Shown one piece after another: positions 60,045 through 64,000 of a stretch of 64,000 bases of DNA. The notes beneath the pieces were generated by a model. That model did not search any database, was not told the origin of the DNA, and saw only the letters and a program-made list of their open reading frames with translations. The translations under genes were made by a program, and so were the position numbers. Each line of letters begins with the position of its first letter. Within the stretch, counting starts at the first letter, position 1. Origin of the DNA: Microtetraspora sp. NBRC 13810 (GTDB lineage Bacteria > Actinomycetota > Actinomycetes > Streptosporangiales > Streptosporangiaceae); NCBI RefSeq assembly GCF_030268685.1, contig NZ_BSRQ01000005.1, positions 248,001 to 312,000 on the forward strand, in the 5' to 3' direction.

Positions 60045-60193
60045 GGGAATTACCCATTCGACGATTTCGGCGAGAATTTCCTGACGTTACGGCCGGCCGT
60101 TGACACCGACGGTAATCATGATAGTTCGATCCTCGCCGGGAAATGCTTTCATTTCCATGACGACCTTGGTCGCCGGCTCGTTGTCCGATCTTG
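60045..60193. other. Short gap holding a remnant-like open frame
   Basis: About 150 bp between the VWA gene and the hydrolase. On the minus strand a frame ending at 60087 reads NEPATKVVMEMKAFPGEDRTIMITVGVNGRP, which looks protein-like but is only about 30-37 codons long, has lower third-position GC than its neighbours and no ribosome site. It may be a gene remnant or chance. Confidence 0.35.
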
Positions 60194-61072
60194 TTATGCG
60201 GCGGACGGCCGGCGGGATTCGGCGAAGTTCCAGAAACGGGTGAGGGCGGCGGCCGTGGTCTCCGGGGCCTCGACCGCCGGGGAGTGCGCGGCGCCGGGCA
60301 GCACGACGCAGTCGGCGCCGAGGCGGTGGGCCATCTCCGACTGGACCAGCGGCGGCCAGCCGTCGTCGTCCTCGCCGCACAGGACGAGGATCGGCAGCTC
60401 GATCTGGGCCAGGTCGTCGATCCGGTCGGGGGCGTTGAGCGCCTGGTCGGCCATCATGGTCAGGCCGACGACCGAGTTGGACAGGAGCCGCTTGCGGAGG
60501 AACGTCATGATCTCGTCGGGCACCCCGGCGGCCAGCGCCTCGGGCTCCATCCGGTTGACCCAGACGTACTCCACGCCGTGCTCGGGCACCTCGCGGACCA
60601 TGACCCGGCCGGCCTTCTCCCGCGGCCCGATGATGCCGGCGGGTCCGGAGCTCATCAGCGTGTAGGAGGCGAACTTCGTGCGCCCGTCGATGACCGCCTC
60701 GCGGGTGACCAGCCCGCCGAAGGAGTGGCCCACCAGGTGCAGCGGCTCGTCGGGGGAGACGGCCTGGGCGAGCGCGTCCACGTCGGAGCCCAGCGCCGCG
60801 CACGTGTAGGCGGCGGGGTCGTCCGGGCCCGGGGTCTCGTACTGCCCGCGCATGTCGACGGCGATCACCCGGCGGCCGGACTGGGCGAGGGTCTGCATGA
60901 CGGCGAGGAAGTCTTCCTTGCTGCCGGTGAGCCCGGGGACCAGGAGCGCGGGGAGGCGCTCGGGGAGGCCGGTGACGGGTAGCGCTTCCAGAACCGCGAA
61001 CGGTCCGGCAGCGGTCTCGATCTGCTGCGCGCGGACGCCTGGAGGCATGGTCAGAAAACGCGGCGTGCTCAC
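60194..61072 (-). CDS. Alpha/beta hydrolase
   Basis: A 292-residue hydrolase. It carries the nucleophile elbow in LVGHSFGGLV, the oxyanion region LVPGLTGSKEDF, the acid Asp in LVLCGEDDDGWPP and the late His in GAAHSPAVEAP. It is a serine ester- or lactone-type hydrolase of unknown substrate. GTG 61072 (STPRFLTMPPG) is preferred over 61084 but neither has a good ribosome site. It lies alone on the minus strand between the VWA gene and the helicase terminator. Confidence 0.85.
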   Translation of the reverse strand: MSTPRFLTMPPGVRAQQIETAAGPFAVLEALPVTGLPERLPALLVPGLTGSKEDFLAVMQTLAQSGRRVIAVDMRGQYETPGPDDPAAYTCAALGSDVDALAQAVSPDEPLHLVGHSFGGLVTREAVIDGRTKFASYTLMSSGPAGIIGPREKAGRVMVREVPEHGVEYVWVNRMEPEALAAGVPDEIMTFLRKRLLSNSVVGLTMMADQALNAPDRIDDLAQIELPILVLCGEDDDGWPPLVQSEMAHRLGADCVVLPGAAHSPAVEAPETTAAALTRFWNFAESRRPSAA

Positions 61073-61178
61073 GTGGGACCACAATACCCAGCGGTTCCCG
61101 GATCGACACCGCCAAAGAGATTATGACGGTTCGGGGGATCATGTCCGCTCGCGAGGTTTTTGCGAAGCCTTGGCATCG

Positions 61179-61212
61179 AAAAGGGCCGTCCGGATCCCTC
61201 CGAACGGCCCTT
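61179..61212 (-). terminator. Rho-independent terminator of the helicase gene
   Basis: On the minus strand AAGGGCCGTTCGGA pairs with TCCGGACGGCCCTT around GGGA, with one G-U pair, and is followed by TTTTCGAT. It lies 24 bp after the helicase stop codon. This is the only hairpin here with a clear T-run. Confidence 0.88.
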
Positions 61213-61235
61213 CTGGTGGAGCTCGGGTCAGCGCG

Positions 61236-63092
61236 TCATCGGCGCGGACCGCGGGGCCGGTTGCCCGGCCTGCGCCGCTGCTGCGCGCGCTCGGTCGCCG
61301 CCGAGGGCGCGATTTCGTCCTCGTCGGTCGCCAGGTCGGGTGACTGGAAGATCACCGTGAACGGGCTGGCCGGGACGATGCGCTCGGGTTCGGGGCGAGT
61401 CTGTGTCCTCTGATCCACTTCGTCGTCCATCTCCTCGAAGGTCGGCTGGGTAAAGGTTCGGTCATCGCGTGACGGAACGTCGTTCGCGACGTCGCCGAGG
61501 CTCACCCGGGGGTTGAGCCCCGTCGAGCGGGTGCGCGCCGCGCGGGTGCGGGCCGCCGGAGCGGACCGCTCGACCGGCGCCCGCTCGACGACGGGCTCGG
61601 CCACGGGCTCCGCCGCCACGGGCTCGGGCGCCACGGACTCGTGCGTCACGGGCTCGGGCGTCACGGGCTCGGGCGTCACGGCCACGGCCTCCTGGACGGC
61701 GTCGCCCGGCTGGAGCTCGGCCTCGACCGGCTCGTCCGCGCTTCTGCCACCCCTGGTACGGCGGCGCTGGCGGGTCTTGGCCGGGCGCTCGCGACGGCGC
61801 TCGGTCTCCTCCTTGCGCCCGCCGCGGGTCCGGGTGCGGCCGGTCTCGCCGAGATCCTCGATCTCCTCGGCGGCGAGCCCGGCACGGGACCGCTTGGCGT
61901 GCGGCAGCACGCCCTTGGTGCCCTCCGGGATGCCCAGGTCGGTGAAGATGTGCGGCGAGGTCGAGTAGCTCTCCACCGGTTCCGCGAAGGCGAGGTCCAG
62001 CGAGTTGTTGATGACCTTCCAGCGGGTGAGGTCCTCCCACTCCACGAAGGTCACCGCCACGCCGGTGCGCCCGGCCCGGCCGGTGCGGCCGATCCGGTGC
62101 ACGTAGGCCTTCTCGTCCTGCGGGCAGTCGTAGTTGACCACGTGCGTGACGTCGTCCACGTCGATGCCGCGGGCCGCCACGTCGGTGGCGACCAGGACGT
62201 CCACCTTGCCGTTGCGGAAGGCGCGCAGGGCCTGCTCACGCTGGCCCTGGCCCAGGTCGCCGTGCACGGCCGCGGACGCGAAGCCGCGCTCCTGCAGTTG
62301 CTCGGAGACCATGTCGCAGGCGCGCTTGGTCTCGCAGAACACCATTGTGAGCCCGCGTCCGTCGCACTGGAGCAGCCGGCCGAGGATCTCGATCTTGTCC
62401 ATCCGGTGCACGCGCCACACGAACTGCGTCGTCTGCGGAGTCGCCTCCGCCTCGATGTCGTTGTTCTGGGCCCGCACGTGCGTGGGCCGGTTGAGATAGC
62501 GCCGGGACAGGGTGACGATCTCGCCCGGCAGCGTGGCCGAGAAGAGCATCGTCTGCCGGGTGTCCGGCACGAGCTTGAAGATCCGCTCGATGTCGGGCAG
62601 GAAGCCGAGGTCGAGCATCCGGTCGGCCTCGTCGAGGACCAGCATCGTGATCGCAGTGAGATCGAGATGCTTCTGCTTGACGAGGTCGAGGAGCCGCCCG
62701 GGGGTGCCGACGATCACGTCGACGCCGAGCTTGAGCGCCTCGATCTGCGGCTCGTAGGCGCGCCCGCCGTACACGGACAGGACGCGCGAGCCCAGCTTGC
62801 CGCCGGCGGTGATCAGGTCCTCGGTGACCTGGAGCGCCAGTTCCCGCGTGGGCACGACCACGAGGCCGCGTGGCTTCTTGCGGTTCTTCCTGGGTTTGCC
62901 GATGCGCTGCAGCATGGGGATGCCGAACGCGTAGGTCTTTCCGGTGCCGGTGCGGGCCTGACCGATTACGTCATGGCCGTTCACGGCTAGCGGAAGTGCC
63001 ATCTCCTGGACGGGAAACGGCGTCGTGATGCCCTCTGTCGCGAGGGCATCGGCGATCTCTGGTATGACTCCGAGGTCTCGGAACGTCGTCAG
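61236..63092 (-). CDS. DEAD-box RNA helicase without a standard start codon
   Basis: An RhlE-like RNA helicase of about 618 residues. The Q-motif region (FRDLGVIPEIADALATEGIT, PFPVQEM) is encoded upstream of the first ATG (63002) and includes the conserved Gln. Further motifs are ARTGTGKT (I), LVVVPTRELA (Ia), LDEADRM (II), SATLPG (III) and HRIGRTGRAG (VI). The C-terminal 220 residues are basic and acidic repeats with ARTRAARTRS- and VTPEPV-type units. Between 63003 and an in-frame TAG at 63210 there is no ATG, GTG or TTG; CTG 63092, directly before TTFRDLGV, is the best guess. It unwinds structured RNA in ribosome assembly or at low temperature. A T-tailed terminator follows. Confidence 0.88.
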   Translation of the reverse strand: MTTFRDLGVIPEIADALATEGITTPFPVQEMALPLAVNGHDVIGQARTGTGKTYAFGIPMLQRIGKPRKNRKKPRGLVVVPTRELALQVTEDLITAGGKLGSRVLSVYGGRAYEPQIEALKLGVDVIVGTPGRLLDLVKQKHLDLTAITMLVLDEADRMLDLGFLPDIERIFKLVPDTRQTMLFSATLPGEIVTLSRRYLNRPTHVRAQNNDIEAEATPQTTQFVWRVHRMDKIEILGRLLQCDGRGLTMVFCETKRACDMVSEQLQERGFASAAVHGDLGQGQREQALRAFRNGKVDVLVATDVAARGIDVDDVTHVVNYDCPQDEKAYVHRIGRTGRAGRTGVAVTFVEWEDLTRWKVINNSLDLAFAEPVESYSTSPHIFTDLGIPEGTKGVLPHAKRSRAGLAAEEIEDLGETGRTRTRGGRKEETERRRERPAKTRQRRRTRGGRSADEPVEAELQPGDAVQEAVAVTPEPVTPEPVTHESVAPEPVAAEPVAEPVVERAPVERSAPAARTRAARTRSTGLNPRVSLGDVANDVPSRDDRTFTQPTFEEMDDEVDQRTQTRPEPERIVPASPFTVIFQSPDLATDEDEIAPSAATERAQQRRRPGNRPRGPRR

Positions 63093-63390
63093 CGTGGGCC
63101 TGCCTAAACTCTTCGTCGAAGGCGGGCCGCGCCGGGACCGGCCGTAAGATTCCCCCGTGCCGGGGTCCTCGCGGAAGGGCCTACCCTCATCAGTCTCAAA
63201 ACGCGACCGCTAGAGCCAAGAACATGGGGGCATCCGGGAGCTGCCTCTCGGATATACACAGTGCGGTCGCACTCTCATCGGGTCCAGTGTACTCGATACC
63301 ATAACAGAGAACAGATTTCTGTTTGTTCCCGATGATTCAGGCCGCGTTTCGGGGGCCGACGATCAGGCCCGATGCTCGTACGCTGCATGC
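63093..63390. other. Divergent leader region between helicase and ferritin-like gene
   Basis: About 300 bp without a gene. It is the likely 5' leader of the helicase on the minus strand and the promoter region of the plus-strand gene. It contains short palindromes AGTGCG-GT-CGCACT (63254-63267) and AACAGA-TT-TCTGTT (near 63309-63322). An unusually long leader would fit a cold-shock-regulated helicase, but no known riboswitch was recognised. Confidence 0.45.
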
Positions 63391-64000
63391 ATGAGTGATA
63401 GCCCTCCCGCCACGGGTGTCGCCGACCTCCTCGGCGTGCTCGCCTACGCGGAGCTGACCGCCTTCCTGCGTCTGGCCGAGGACGCCGCGCGCCTCGCCCC
63501 CTCGCTCACCGACCGCGCCGCGCTCAGCGGCCTCGCCGCGACCGAGTACGGCCACTTCCGGCTGCTCGGCGACCGGCTGGCCGAGCTGGGGGCCGACCCG
63601 GAGGCGGCGATGGCGCCGTTCGTCGAGGCGCTGGACGACTGGCACGTGCAGACCAGGCCGGGCGACTGGCTGGAGGCGCTGGTCAAGGCTTATGTGGGCA
63701 CCGGGATCGCGCTCGACTTCTACCGGGAGGCGGCCAGGCACGTGGACCCCGTGACCCGCGGGCTGGTGGAGGAGGCGCTGGTGGACGAGGGGCGCTCGGA
63801 GTTCGCCGTGGAGCGGGTCAGGGCGGCGCTGAAGGAGGATCCCAAGGTCGGCGGCAAGCTCGCCCTGTGGGCCAGGCGCATGGTGGGCGAGGCGCTGAGC
63901 CAGGGGCAGCGGGTGGCCGCGGCCCGGCCGGCGCTGGCCAAGCTGCTGGTGAACGGCGGGCAGGAGGACCTCGCGGAGATCGGCCGGCTCTTCGCCAGGC
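63391..64000 (+). CDS. Ferritin-like (MiaE-type) protein, cut by the window end
   Basis: The first 203 residues of a helical protein opening MSDSPPATGVADLLGVLAYAELTAFLRLAEDA. Iron-site residues of a ferritin-like four-helix bundle are visible: the Glu in YAELTAF, EYGH (Glu-x-x-His) and a later EEALVDEGRSEF. Related actinobacterial proteins are annotated as ferritin-like or tRNA-hydroxylase (MiaE)-like and lie beside an RhlE helicase, as here. The stop codon is beyond the window. Confidence 0.85.
   Translation, partial: MSDSPPATGVADLLGVLAYAELTAFLRLAEDAARLAPSLTDRAALSGLAATEYGHFRLLGDRLAELGADPEAAMAPFVEALDDWHVQTRPGDWLEALVKAYVGTGIALDFYREAARHVDPVTRGLVEEALVDEGRSEFAVERVRAALKEDPKVGGKLALWARRMVGEALSQGQRVAAARPALAKLLVNGGQEDLAEIGRLFAR

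Overview
The window comes from a chromosome of a high-GC actinomycete. Nearly every real gene has strongly GC-rich third codon positions, GTG and TTG starts are common, and several gene pairs overlap by 4 bp (GTGA or ATGA). Much of the gene order follows the Mycobacterium tuberculosis stretch fdxC-dapC ... dapD/dapE-LOG-(folP2)-DivIVA-like-tag-DUF3117 ... O-methyltransferase-sigE-rseA-htrA-tatB ... mrp-DUF1003-MgtE-like (compared from memory). The mix with PaaX, DUF6758, CPBP proteases and VWA proteins suggests a Streptosporangiaceae-like member (Nonomuraea, Streptosporangium or relatives). This assignment is inference, because no rRNA or other marker gene is present.

1-3.7 kb: a repeat-rich stretch of 1.7 kb without a convincing gene. 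It is followed by an autoregulated-looking pair, an AHL-lactonase-like metallo-hydrolase and a MarR regulator, preceded by a perfect 20-bp palindrome inside the promoter. An SRPBCC protein follows. 3.7-13.7 kb: an orphan solute-binding lipoprotein, ferredoxin fdxA, the lysine/diaminopimelate genes dapC, dapD and dapE, a DUF4178 protein, a membrane glycosyltransferase, a two-component system and a lytic-transglycosylase-like protein. 13.8-21.3 kb: two LOG-family proteins, a DivIVA-like protein, DNA-3-methyladenine glycosylase I, an enoyl-CoA hydratase with a PaaX regulator, DUF3117, leucyl aminopeptidase and an O-methyltransferase.

21.4-26.2 kb: the envelope-stress module sigE-rseA-rseB-htrA-tatB, with a SigE-type promoter in front of sigE and a long hairpin in front of htrA. 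26.3-33.7 kb: modA, a decayed FAD monooxygenase, an ArsR-like regulator, an MFS exporter, a TetR/quinone-oxidoreductase divergent pair with an operator, a frameshifted VOC gene and an arylamine N-acetyltransferase. 33.8-41.9 kb: mrp, DUF1003 and MgtE-N/CBS genes, an ECF41 sigma factor with its carboxymuconolactone-decarboxylase partner, a DMT transporter, a stand-alone receiver, bioY and a CitE-like lyase.

42-55 kb is the most unusual part. It has an orphan LanC-like protein and a CPBP membrane protease. A 1828-residue protein follows, consisting of about 1070 disordered residues, one membrane segment and an extracellular Asp-box beta-propeller. Next come an EspC-like small protein with no standard start codon and a 390-residue WXG-containing protein, which look like a type VII secretion cargo pair. 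A Nudix hydrolase, DUF6758, a metallo-hydrolase fold with lost metal ligands and a RecB-like nuclease complete the part. 55.7-64 kb: an MpaB-type oxygenase, a translationally coupled solute-binding/VWA membrane pair, an alpha/beta hydrolase, a DEAD-box RNA helicase lacking a canonical start, and a ferritin-like protein cut by the window end.

No tRNA, rRNA, CRISPR array, insertion sequence or prophage was recognised.
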